A stretch of DNA of 64,000 nucleotides from Leadbetterella sp964489955 (lineage in GTDB: Bacteria; Bacteroidota; Bacteroidia; Cytophagales; Spirosomataceae): NCBI GenBank assembly GCA_964489955.1, contig CAZBAV010000010.1:1-64000 (forward strand). Reading direction: 5' to 3'. Shown here piece by piece: positions 18,901 to 27,000 of the stretch. The notes beneath the pieces are model-generated. The model did no database searches, had not been told where the DNA came from, and worked only from the letters and a program-made list of their open reading frames with translations. A program made the translations under genes and the position numbers. Each line of letters begins with the position of its first letter. Within the stretch, counting starts at the first letter, position 1.

Positions 18901-19281
18901 TATTACTGTCCCTGTAATGGTCCTGTTGGTAGCTTGGTAGTTTTCTATAACAATTTGTCCTCCTATGAGTTTATAGTCAAGATTTAAAGGTTGTAAAATA
19001 GTACTTAAAACACCTTTGAGCGGTTGGTTGCTCACATTTACATTTATGAGGCGGTCAGCCTTGATTGTATTAGAGCTATACACAAAGTTTACCGCAGTTT
19101 GTTTTTCAATGGTGCTTAAAACATTACGCAGGCTGGATTGTTCTAAGTTTAGGCTAACTGGTTTTAGTAAAAAATCGGCCGATTGCGGATTTTTTGCTAT
19201 TGCACTACCCGAAAGTAGTAAGGCAAGGTGTAACAGAAACACTAAACATGTTTTCTGTATCTGAGGTACATTTAGGTTCAT
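15924..19281 (-). CDS. susC: SusC-type TonB-dependent transducer with STN domain (PUL1), broken by a false assembly gap
   Basis: After collapsing the false gap the gene is 3246 nt, in frame throughout, about 1081 residues. Order: signal peptide, STN domain (about 38-120; NFVYSSNTIKADR), carboxypeptidase-regulatory beta-sandwich (ITGTVIDDNNEPVAGATV), plug (LKDASSTAIYGSRGANGVI) and a 22-strand barrel ending FGLNCNF. The STN domain is the arm that contacts a FecR anti-sigma in the periplasm, so this is a signal transducer as well as an importer of pectic oligosaccharides. The true end is at 15924; the apparent end at 15931 is in the wrong frame, caused by the gap at 16141. FecR1 lies directly upstream. 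Confidence 0.93.
16054..16140 (+). other. Foreign 87-bp sequence at a contig end, probably a chimeric assembly tail
   Basis: This segment does not belong to SusC1. It is bounded on the left by GCATATATCCTGATG (16039-16053) and, after the N run, by GCATTTATCCTGATG (16151-16165), a 14/15 direct repeat. Removing 16054-16165 restores the SusC1 frame and the expected IRIYATAKNPF motif. Read on the plus strand the segment is open: AQQYAANRLQGIELPQGAE then PPYGAT, which resembles a CzcA/CusA-type RND efflux pump loop. Confidence 0.75.
16141..16150. other. False assembly gap (10 N) inside SusC1
   Basis: The flanking contigs overlap by about 15 bp, so no real sequence is missing here. Confidence 0.85.
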
Positions 19282-19309
19282 TATTTCTTATATTTAAGGT
19301 AAAAAAAGT

Positions 19310-19332
19310 TTTGGACAGAAGCTTTGGACAGA
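19310..19332. repeat. Tandem TTTGGACAGA repeat upstream of SusC1
   Basis: TTTGGACAGA occurs at 19310-19319 and 19323-19332, 13 bp start to start, about 30-50 bp upstream of the SusC1 start (minus strand reads TCTGTCCAAA). The second copy, extended as TTTGGACAGACTTCT, recurs with one mismatch at 20702-20716. Candidate regulator site or ECF-sigma -35 element. Confidence 0.45.
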
Positions 19333-19409
19333 CTTCTCTAGTTGTCGGCATAAGGGAGTTTAGTTCTGTTTTATCATAAATTAGATTGGGTTTAGTTAAC
19401 GTTATTTTA

Positions 19410-20357
19410 TTAATGGCATCCTTTTCCCTGGAGAGAAATGGTGGTCCCCTGTAGTTTATATTTAGTATCCAGTGCAGTACAAATAATCTCCAACTGGGTT
19501 TCTAATGGCTGGTTATTTAAGTTGGCTGTTAGTAGGCAGTTTTCCAGATGCGGTCCTTGTATCTTAAATCCAATGCCGTAAGCCTGTTCTAATTTTGCTA
19601 AGACCTGAGGTAGTTTAGCATCTGTAAATGAAAGAACTAGGTTTTCTTGTCCGGTGCTGTCGGTTTTAGTCTCAATACTAGGCTGATCTATTATGCCAAG
19701 TTTTATCTGCTTTTGAGTTTCACTATAAATGGCTTTGTGGTTACGTGTAAGTATCACATTTGTAGGTTGTTTGTTTCTGATAAGTTCTACTTTTCCGGTT
19801 TTTACTTCTATTCTCACATCATGGTTCTTCTCGTCCTCCCATACGTAAAAACTGGTACCTAAGACTTTGGTAGTCAGGTTTTGGGTGTAAACAAAAAATG
19901 GCTTTTCTGGCATTTTTCCAATGTCAAAAAAAGCATTTCCTTTCAGATGTACTTCTCGTTTATCTTTTTCAAATTCTTTTGGAAATTTCAGTGTGCTATT
20001 AGGGTAAAGGACAACCGTGCTACCATCTTCCAGACTGATAGTAATGTTAGCTAGAGTGGTATTTTTCTGCTCCATCCATTCGTTTGTGGTAGAGTTTTGC
20101 CAGAAAAATATTGTTACAAAAAGCAAGATTGAAGCCGCTGTGCCTGTCCATAACCATAAGTACCTCTTGCGTCTAGGTTGGGTTTTTGTTTGGATTTTTA
20201 TCCATAGGCGTTCTTCCAGTTCCTTATCGCTTAAGCTTTGTGAACTATTATCTTCTCCGAGTAGGCTATACCAATGCTCAATAAATGTCGTTTCTTCATC
20301 TGTGGTATTCCCCTCTAAGTATTTTTTAAGAAGTTCACTAAAGCTCTGTCTACTCAT
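19410..20357 (-). CDS. fecR: FecR-type anti-sigma factor (PUL1)
   Basis: 315 residues with the standard layout: a cytoplasmic N-terminal helical part (FSELLKKYLEGNTTDEE, binding the sigma factor), one membrane helix at about 66-86 (LWLWTGTAASILLFVTIFFW), then the periplasmic FecR domain (VVLYPNSTLKFPKEF; VHLKGNAFFDIGK; VLGTSFYV; VRIEVKTGKVELI) and a C-terminal secretin/STN-like module (SFTDAKLPQVLAKLEQAYGIGF) that would contact the STN arm of SusC1. It precedes SusC1 on the same strand. Its matching ECF sigma is not adjacent: the GH95 gene lies between, in the opposite direction. Confidence 0.95.
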   Translation of the reverse strand: MSRQSFSELLKKYLEGNTTDEETTFIEHWYSLLGEDNSSQSLSDKELEERLWIKIQTKTQPRRKRYLWLWTGTAASILLFVTIFFWQNSTTNEWMEQKNTTLANITISLEDGSTVVLYPNSTLKFPKEFEKDKREVHLKGNAFFDIGKMPEKPFFVYTQNLTTKVLGTSFYVWEDEKNHDVRIEVKTGKVELIRNKQPTNVILTRNHKAIYSETQKQIKLGIIDQPSIETKTDSTGQENLVLSFTDAKLPQVLAKLEQAYGIGFKIQGPHLENCLLTANLNNQPLETQLEIICTALDTKYKLQGTTISLQGKGCH

Positions 20358-20857
20358 TTTTATTTAAGGTCTGATATATATAAAGACACACAGGCAGTGG
20401 GGTTTCCGCAAGTGAAAATTGAAGTTATTTGAAAAGTGCAACCGTTTGCATTTTAAAGTTCAAATATTCTTTAAAAAGTACAATGAATATTTTTTCTGCT
20501 TTTTTATATTAATACTTATTTTTTGTCTTTTGAAGAAGTGTAAGTATTGTAGTATTCCATTAATTAATAAAATATTTTCTAACAAATTGTTTGCTTCTGC
20601 AATTATCATTTTATAGCTTTGGAAAGAATTATGGTAACGCAAATGCATATAAATGAGCTTTTTGTCTTTTATGAGCTTTTGGGAACGTTGCCGGAAAGGA
20701 ATTTGGACAAACTTCTTTCGCTGTATTTGCTAAGTCTAGCATTATCGGCTGCCTAAACATTAATTTTGTTTAGTGTCTTTTTTGTGGGTGTATTGAAATA
20801 GTACAATATTTTATATATGCCTTCTTTCTATTATTGTATAATCTTATTAAATTAATT
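20358..20857. promoter_or_regulatory. Divergent control region between FecR1 and GH95
   Basis: 500 bp, AT-rich, no gene. TTTGGACAAACTTCT at 20702-20716 matches the SusC1 upstream repeat with one change. TAATTTTG at 20762-20769 fits a -7 box for GH95, but no TTTG stands at the right distance. The short open frames here are compositional. Confidence 0.4.
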
Positions 20858-23329
20858 ATGACTTATTTTAGAAGTAGCCTGGGGTTGTTCCTATGCTTTT
20901 TATTTTGGTTCAATACTGCTCATAGTCAAAAGGACCTAAAACTGATTTACGACAAATCTGCCAGCAACTGGAACGAAGCACTGCCACTTGGTAACGGACG
21001 ACTCGGAGCCATGGTTTTCGGAGGAGTGCAAAAGGAAGAAATCCAGTTAAATGAAGAAACCATTTGGTCTGGTGCTCCTGGTAATAATATTATCCCTAAC
21101 TCATTTGAGCAAATTCAAAAATTACGTAAACTTCTTAACGCGGGAAAAAACAGAGAAGCACAGGATTTAGCCAATGAGTTTTTTCCCAGAAAAGCTCCGG
21201 AAGGAATTGACTACGGACAACGTTTCCAAACTATGGGAAGTGTATTTTTTGGTTTTTCTTCGCATTCTAATCCTAAGAACTACAAAAGATCTCTTGATAT
21301 TTCGAAGGCCGTAAGCGAAGTTAGTTACGAATCTAACGGAGTAATTTATACAAGAACCACCTATTCATCGTTTGTTGATGACGCTGTAATTGTAAAATTT
21401 ACAGCCAATAAAAAAGGGAGTTTAACCTTTAATGTTTCGGCCGAAAGCCCTCAGGAAATAAATAAGGTATTTGCAGAGAAAGGTGCTTTGATGGTATCTG
21501 GAACAAGTGGAGATTTTGAAGGAAAAGTAGGTAAGGTAAACTTCAAAACCATTGTTAAACCTATAGTGAAAGGTGGTAGCTTAAAAACTCTTTCAGATAA
21601 GTTAGAAATTACAAATGCTGATGAGGTGATTGTTTACATTTCTATTGCTACTAATTTTAAAAAGTATAACGACCTCAGTGGAAACGAAAATACTAAGGTA
21701 GAAAACCAGATTAAGAAGGCTATAGCTAAACCTTATGATAGCTCATTAAAAGGTCATATAGAAACTTATCAAAAGTATTTTAACCGGGTAAGTCTTGATT
21801 TTGGTACAAGTCCGCAAGCTCAAAAAACAACTGATGTGAGAATTCAGGAGTTTTCTAAGTCGCATGACCCACAAATGGTTTCGCTTTATTTCCAGTTTGG
21901 TAGATATTTGCTCATTTCTTCTTCTATGCCGGGAACGCAACCTGCCAACCTTCAGGGCATCTGGAATCACAAAGTGTCGCCACCTTGGGACAGTAAGTAC
22001 ACCATTAACATTAACACAGAAATGAATTACTGGCCGGCAGAAATCACTAATTTAAGTGAGATGCATGAGCCGCTTTTTGATATGCTGAAAGACCTTGCTA
22101 TTACCGGACAGGAGTCTGCAAAAACCATGTACAATGCCCGCGGATGGAATGTGCATCATAATACCGACATCTGGAGAATAACCGGTATTGTTGACGGAGG
22201 TTACTACGGCATGTGGCCTATGGGTGGAGCCTGGTTAAGTCAACACCTTTGGCAGAGATATTTACATACCGGAGACGAGAAGTTTCTAGCCAAATACTAT
22301 CCTATTTTTAAAGGTAAAGCTCTGTTTTATCTGGATGTTTTACAAAAAGACCCTTCAGGGAAATGGCTGGTAGTGTCTCCGTCTATGTCTCCTGAAAACT
22401 CGTATGGTGGTGGTGCCGGTATAACGGCTGGTGCTACTATGGACAACCAATTGGTTTTTGATGTGTTTAATAATTTTATCAATGCAGCAACTATTTTAAA
22501 GTTAGATACTCCGTTGGTAGATTCTGCAAAAACAGCATTATCTCAGATACCACCTATGCAAATTGGTCAGCACAACCAGTTGCAAGAATGGTTAACTGAC
22601 TTAGACAGAAAAGAAGACAAGCATCGTCATATTTCACATTTGTATGGATTATACCCAGCAGGACAAATATCACCATTCAGAAACCCCGTTCTTACCGAGG
22701 CTGCAAAGAATTCAATGATTTATCGCGGCGATAAGAGTACCGGATGGTCCATGGGCTGGAAAGTAAACTGGTGGGCAAGATTGCTAGACGGAAACCAAAC
22801 ATATAAACTCATTTCTGACCAACTTTCTCCTGCTCCTGAAGAACAAAGCGGACAGAATGGAGGAACCTATCCTAACCTGCTTGATGCCCATCCGCCTTTT
22901 CAGATAGACGGTAATTTTGGTTGCACAGCGGGTATAGCAGAAATGCTTGTACAAAGTTACGACGGTTTCATTTACCTGCTTCCGGCTCTGCCTGATGCTT
23001 TGCCAAATGGTAGTGTAAAAGGTCTAAAGTCCAGAGGAGGTTTTGAGATTGATCTGGACTGGAAAGACGGAAAAGTAAGTAAAATAGTTGTAAAATCGGC
23101 GTTAGGTGGAAACTGTAGAATACGCATTGCAAACGGATTAAGCATTACAGGAAATGCTAAGCTTAATGCAGCAACAGGGGAAAATACAAACTCCTTTTAT
23201 AGAGTTAACACCATTAAAGACCCTTTAATCTCGGAGAAAGCTAATCTTTCTGGAATTAAACTTCCGGAAACTCAAACTTTCGACTTTGATACTAAAAAAG
23301 GTAGCGTTTATACTTTCAGTGTAAAATAG
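20858..23329 (+). CDS. GH95 alpha-L-galactosidase/alpha-L-fucosidase
   Basis: About 823 residues from the ATG at 20858; an upstream TTG at 20834 is less likely. A signal peptide (FLCFLFWFNTAHSQ) is followed by the GH95 N-terminal motif WNEALPLGNGRLGAMVFGG, the (alpha/alpha)6 barrel and a C-terminal beta domain. Active-site residues by analogy with AfcA are the Asn pair in NINTEMNYW (Asn384, Asn386), Glu513 in SMSPEN and Asp684 in QIDGNFG. The residue two before the Asn pair is Thr382; fucosidases such as AfcA carry His there, while L-galactose-specific members carry Thr. I therefore favour alpha-L-galactosidase, acting on pectin or xylan decorations. It is transcribed opposite to both PULs and ends at a bidirectional terminator. 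Confidence 0.9.
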   Translation: MTYFRSSLGLFLCFLFWFNTAHSQKDLKLIYDKSASNWNEALPLGNGRLGAMVFGGVQKEEIQLNEETIWSGAPGNNIIPNSFEQIQKLRKLLNAGKNREAQDLANEFFPRKAPEGIDYGQRFQTMGSVFFGFSSHSNPKNYKRSLDISKAVSEVSYESNGVIYTRTTYSSFVDDAVIVKFTANKKGSLTFNVSAESPQEINKVFAEKGALMVSGTSGDFEGKVGKVNFKTIVKPIVKGGSLKTLSDKLEITNADEVIVYISIATNFKKYNDLSGNENTKVENQIKKAIAKPYDSSLKGHIETYQKYFNRVSLDFGTSPQAQKTTDVRIQEFSKSHDPQMVSLYFQFGRYLLISSSMPGTQPANLQGIWNHKVSPPWDSKYTININTEMNYWPAEITNLSEMHEPLFDMLKDLAITGQESAKTMYNARGWNVHHNTDIWRITGIVDGGYYGMWPMGGAWLSQHLWQRYLHTGDEKFLAKYYPIFKGKALFYLDVLQKDPSGKWLVVSPSMSPENSYGGGAGITAGATMDNQLVFDVFNNFINAATILKLDTPLVDSAKTALSQIPPMQIGQHNQLQEWLTDLDRKEDKHRHISHLYGLYPAGQISPFRNPVLTEAAKNSMIYRGDKSTGWSMGWKVNWWARLLDGNQTYKLISDQLSPAPEEQSGQNGGTYPNLLDAHPPFQIDGNFGCTAGIAEMLVQSYDGFIYLLPALPDALPNGSVKGLKSRGGFEIDLDWKDGKVSKIVVKSALGGNCRIRIANGLSITGNAKLNAATGENTNSFYRVNTIKDPLISEKANLSGIKLPETQTFDFDTKKGSVYTFSVK

Positions 23330-23344
23330 ACTTAGAAAGACATG

Positions 23345-23380
23345 AAAAAGCTCCGAAGAGAATATCTTCGGAGCTTTTTT
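23345..23380. terminator. Bidirectional terminator between GH95 and the sigma gene
   Basis: A perfect 14-bp stem AAAAAGCTCCGAAG / CTTCGGAGCTTTTT with a 7-nt loop and U/A tracts on both sides. It serves GH95 (plus) and the end of the PUL2 operon (minus). Confidence 0.92.
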
Positions 23381-23394
23381 AGATGTAGACCGAT

Positions 23395-23955
23395 TTATAA
23401 AGTTGGCGACAAGTAATCCTTTAAGTGGAGCTTTAAGCTACAAACCGCCTGATTTAAATGATATTCTACCGTACGAACGGGTATGTTTAATTTAGTAGAA
23501 ATTTCTTTAACGGGTAAGGATTGAAGACGATTTAAACGAAAAATCTGACGTGTTTTTTCCGGCATGCTTTCCAGTTTTTCCTCTATTGTTGCCATCAAGT
23601 CATTCAGTTCTATTTGTTGCTCCGTAGTGGAGTCATGTTTTAAATATTGGGCGTCGGCATAATCTACAAACTTTTCATGCGTAAGCGACGCCCTAAAATA
23701 GTTAATTACTCCGTTTTTGACCGATGCATTTAAATAGTATTCTAACTTCTCTATTTTACAATCTTCACGACTAGCCCAAAGTTTCAGAAAAATATCCTGA
23801 ATAAGTTCTTCAGCTACTTTTGAAGACTGCACTTTTCGTAGTGCAGCTTCAAAAAGCTTTTTCCAGTATCTCAAGTAAATTTCGCGAAATGCCGCTTCGT
23901 TACCCAATCTTAGGTAAGCCAAAAGCACGTCATCGTTTTGAGATGTGTAATTCAT
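23395..23955 (-). CDS. ECF sigma-70 factor at the end of the PUL2 operon (sigma1)
   Basis: 186 residues. Region 2 is FREIYLRYWKKLFEAALRKV with EELIQDIFLKLWASRE; region 4 is MPEKTRQIFRLNRLQSLPVKEISTKLNIPVRTVEYHL, a helix-turn-helix. There is no region 3, as expected for ECF factors of the FecI-like Bacteroidota group. The ATG overlaps the stop of the preceding esterase (ATGA, 23952-23955), so it is translated with the PUL2 enzymes. The nearest anti-sigma downstream on the same strand is FecR1 (19410), separated by the inverted GH95 gene, so it probably controls PUL1. Confidence 0.94.
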   Translation of the reverse strand: MNYTSQNDDVLLAYLRLGNEAAFREIYLRYWKKLFEAALRKVQSSKVAEELIQDIFLKLWASREDCKIEKLEYYLNASVKNGVINYFRASLTHEKFVDYADAQYLKHDSTTEQQIELNDLMATIEEKLESMPEKTRQIFRLNRLQSLPVKEISTKLNIPVRTVEYHLNQAVCSLKLHLKDYLSPTL

Positions 23956-24920
23956 TTTTTTAGAGCAATTTTTAGGAAATTATCCATGTAATTGACGGTC
24001 TCGTCTACCCACGGATGAAACAACCAAAACGGATGGACATTGATGTTAAATTTATAAACTTCATGATACACGCCCCACTCTTTCAGTTGACCTACCAGTT
24101 CGTCTTGACCCGCATGAAATCTGGAAAATCCGCTATTTAAGAATAGCATAGGGACAGTTTTTTCAGTAGCCCAGTAACCAGATGAAGCTTCACGCCATAT
24201 TTCTGGTTTTTCTTCAAATGAACCACCCAGCCATTCTATATCAGGGCTGTCTGGCTTGCGTTTCAGATTTAAAGAAGATGGAGCTATGAAACTTATCACA
24301 CCGTCAATATCTACAGCAGCATGAACCTCACTTGAAAGGTTTGTGTGTTTGCCCATTGTTCCTGCCAATTCATTCTTGCTTAAGGCCACCAAAGCGGCTA
24401 GTTGACCACCTGCAGAAGTGCCTGATACGGCAATTCGGCTCGTATCTATCCCGTATTTATCGGCATTGGCTTTCAGCCATCTTACTGCGGCTTTAATATT
24501 ATGCACAGCGGCTGGGTACTTTGCTTCAAGAGAAAGCTGATATTCTACCGCCAAAGTTACGTAGCCTTTTGCGGCCAACATTTGAGCCATTGGAACTTCC
24601 ATTGACTTCTCTCCTGATCGCCATCCACCTCCATGAATAAACAATACGGTAGGGTATTTTCCCGCTTTCTTAGGCTGAAAAATATCAACCTTTAAATCAC
24701 GTTTTCCATAAGGAGTGTTTTCCAAAGTAAGATAGGTTACGTCTCTATGTTCTTTAACATTACCACGGATAGAATCTACCGCTGGTATAGCATAGGGATA
24801 ATCCTTTTTAATTTGACTGTGTACTTTTTTAACATTGTAAGTGGTATCACGAGGAATAGATTGGGCTATAACATTGCCCGTGATACTAAGTGCTAAAATT
24901 AAACCTGCTATTCTTTTCAT
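23952..24920 (-). CDS. Secreted alpha/beta-hydrolase esterase
   Basis: 322 residues with a signal peptide (IAGLILALSITGNVIAQ). The fold is the HSL/BD-FAE type: oxyanion motif HGGGW, nucleophile elbow GTSAGG, then a catalytic His probably in NVHPFWLF or the following helix. The segment WLKANADKYGIDTSRIAVSG is typical of carbohydrate esterases found in PULs. It likely removes acetyl, methyl or feruloyl groups from pectin fragments. Overlaps of 4 bp on both sides (GH105 before, sigma1 after) make it a tightly coupled cistron. Substrate uncertain. Confidence 0.88.
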   Translation of the reverse strand: MKRIAGLILALSITGNVIAQSIPRDTTYNVKKVHSQIKKDYPYAIPAVDSIRGNVKEHRDVTYLTLENTPYGKRDLKVDIFQPKKAGKYPTVLFIHGGGWRSGEKSMEVPMAQMLAAKGYVTLAVEYQLSLEAKYPAAVHNIKAAVRWLKANADKYGIDTSRIAVSGTSAGGQLAALVALSKNELAGTMGKHTNLSSEVHAAVDIDGVISFIAPSSLNLKRKPDSPDIEWLGGSFEEKPEIWREASSGYWATEKTVPMLFLNSGFSRFHAGQDELVGQLKEWGVYHEVYKFNINVHPFWLFHPWVDETVNYMDNFLKIALKK

Positions 24921-26080
24921 TTCTTTTCAAATTCTAATGCCAACATGATAAACGGTCCTACAGATTTAGGATCATTGTCACGTTTAGCTTCATTAATGTA
25001 ATATTCAAAAGTGCCACTTCTGTAGGGTTTACCACCTAAACCTGCACCTGCACAAGCATCTGTGATGGTTATACCGCCATCTTCTTGCTTTTTTATGAAG
25101 TAATCTAGCGTTGCTTTGTAACCAACTTCTGCCGCTTTTCTAGCGTTTTTATCCAGAATGCCCATATTTGAGCCCTTAATTAAGAAGTAGATGAACATGG
25201 TAGAAGCGGAAGACTCCAGGTAATTTCCTTCTCCTTGTACATCCATCACCTGGTACCAAAGCCCCTGTTTTTTATCCTGGTATTTAATAAGCGTTTTGGC
25301 GTATGACTGTGCCAGTTTTTCTAATTGTTTGTATTTAGGATGGTTTTTAGGGAAAAACTCCAGAACATCTACCAAAGCCATCGCGTACCAGCCCATTCCC
25401 CTTCCCCATACATGTGGTGACCGTCCTGTTTCTTTGTCTGACCAGGCTTGTTCACGGCTTTCGTCCCAGCCATGGTGGTACAGGCCTGTCTTCGGGTTTT
25501 TCGTGTATTTATCTATAAGAAGTAGCTGGTTTGCCAAGTCATCGAAAATCTCAGGCTCATCAAATACTACTGCATACTGAGCTAAAAATGGAGAGGCCAT
25601 ATATAAGCCATCTAACCACATCTGGTGCGGATATACGGCCTTATGCCAGAAGCCACCTTCTTTTGTTCTTGGGTGGGTTTTCATTTGGCTCCGCATTAAG
25701 TCAAGAGCCTTTTTATATTTTTGGTCCTTCGTTCTTTCGTATAAAGCAAAAACAAATTTCCCGTTATTTACAGGATCTATGTTGTACTTTTCGGGTGAAT
25801 AATCTTTAATTGTACCGTCTTCATTGATCATGTCGTCGGCATATTTCTTTATGTAATTGTAATACTTTTCATCACCTGTTTTGCTCCATAGTTTTTCATG
25901 AGCCAAGCATACTAGTCCATGGCAATAGTTCCACCTTGGACGTTCCGAAAAATCGAGCATCCAGCCCTCGGGATTTCTTACAATGTCTGAATTTGCCATG
26001 TTTATAGCATATTCCACTGGTTTTTGTGCGTAAGCAAATACGCCTACTAAGAGCAATAGTTTTATTATCAATATTTTCAT
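24917..26080 (-). CDS. GH105 unsaturated rhamnogalacturonyl hydrolase
   Basis: 387 residues with a signal peptide (LLLVGVFAYAQ). An (alpha/alpha)6 barrel of the YteR/YesR type: MWLDGLYM contains the conserved general acid Asp157, and WGRGMGWYAMALVDVL is the family block. It uses hydration of the 4,5-double bond to cut unsaturated galacturonate from oligomers left by pectate or rhamnogalacturonan lyases. The signal peptide places it in the periplasm, after SusC import. It overlaps both neighbours by ATGA. No lyase gene lies in this window, so the unsaturated substrate must come from elsewhere in the genome or from other organisms. Confidence 0.92.
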   Translation of the reverse strand: MKILIIKLLLLVGVFAYAQKPVEYAINMANSDIVRNPEGWMLDFSERPRWNYCHGLVCLAHEKLWSKTGDEKYYNYIKKYADDMINEDGTIKDYSPEKYNIDPVNNGKFVFALYERTKDQKYKKALDLMRSQMKTHPRTKEGGFWHKAVYPHQMWLDGLYMASPFLAQYAVVFDEPEIFDDLANQLLLIDKYTKNPKTGLYHHGWDESREQAWSDKETGRSPHVWGRGMGWYAMALVDVLEFFPKNHPKYKQLEKLAQSYAKTLIKYQDKKQGLWYQVMDVQGEGNYLESSASTMFIYFLIKGSNMGILDKNARKAAEVGYKATLDYFIKKQEDGGITITDACAGAGLGGKPYRSGTFEYYINEAKRDNDPKSVGPFIMLALEFEKK

Positions 26081-27000
26081 CGGAAAGGTTTTGGTGTTAA
26101 AAATGTCATTTCTTTAAGCCAGAGTTCCAGTAGTTCTAACCACAAATCAGTGGAGCCGGGGTTGGCATCCAGCCGTATCCCATGCCCACCTTGCGGAAAA
26201 ACATGAAGACTGCTTTCTATCTTTTTATCGATTAATGCCTTGTAAAAAAGCACGCTGTTTTGAACATTTACGGCTTGATCATTGTAAGCGTGAACAATAA
26301 AAGACGGTGGAGTAAAAGTCGAAACATTGTTTTCAGCAGACCATCGTGTTATATCATTTTCTGAAGGATTTTCTCCAATGAAGTGTTTTCTACTTCCGTT
26401 ATGAGCGTATTGCCCCATAGTGATAACGGGAGAAAGCAAAACCATAAAATTGGGTCTGAAAGATTGTTTATCAAGTGAATCATTTACTATGGACTCATCA
26501 GCTGAATGCGTACCTAAAGTGGCCGCCACATGTCCACCTGCACTAATACCCATTACACCAATCTTCTCAGGGTTGATTTTCCATTTGTCGGCATTAGCCC
26601 GAATGTACTTTAAAGCTCTTTGGGCGTCCTGTAAGGGAGCTACTTGTCTGTTAAATAAGTCCCGCTGGTGAGGAAGTCGGTATTTTAATACAAATACGTT
26701 TATGCCCAGGGTATTGTACCAACGAGCAAAGTTTTGTCCGTTATAAATATGCGAAAGACGTTCGTAGCCTCCACCTGGACATATCAAAATAGTAGTTCCT
26801 GTGTTTTCAGATTTATTAGCAGGAAAGAAAAATATTCCAGGGGTTTCTACTTGCCAGATGCGTTCGTTTACAATGCTGTCAGACACAGCCTTGCCGTTAG
26901 AATTCGGTTTTTTACCTTCTGGCCAAATAGGAATAAACTCTTGGGCTGACAAACCCAAGCTAGAACATAGCAAAAGAAAAAGGAGCTTTACTTTAACCAT
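26077..27000 (-). CDS. Secreted alpha/beta-hydrolase (acetylxylan-esterase-like)
   Basis: 307 residues with a signal peptide (LLFLLLCSSLGLSAQ). The oxyanion motif is PGGGYERLS (instead of HGGGW), the nucleophile motif GISAGGH, and the C-terminal His lies in FPQGGHGIRL. This layout (PGGGY / GISAGGH / GGHG) is characteristic of the Axe/Est20-type esterases common in plant-polysaccharide PULs. It overlaps the CE8 gene before it by 13 bp and GH105 after it by 4 bp. It differs clearly from the other esterase in the operon, so the two probably take different esters. Confidence 0.88.
   Translation of the reverse strand: MVKVKLLFLLLCSSLGLSAQEFIPIWPEGKKPNSNGKAVSDSIVNERIWQVETPGIFFFPANKSENTGTTILICPGGGYERLSHIYNGQNFARWYNTLGINVFVLKYRLPHQRDLFNRQVAPLQDAQRALKYIRANADKWKINPEKIGVMGISAGGHVAATLGTHSADESIVNDSLDKQSFRPNFMVLLSPVITMGQYAHNGSRKHFIGENPSENDITRWSAENNVSTFTPPSFIVHAYNDQAVNVQNSVLFYKALIDKKIESSLHVFPQGGHGIRLDANPGSTDLWLELLELWLKEMTFLTPKPFR

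Noticed and set aside
20460..20648. Short Lys/Asn/Ile-rich frames upstream of GH95
   Set aside because: Composition follows the AT-rich DNA; no start context or domain.
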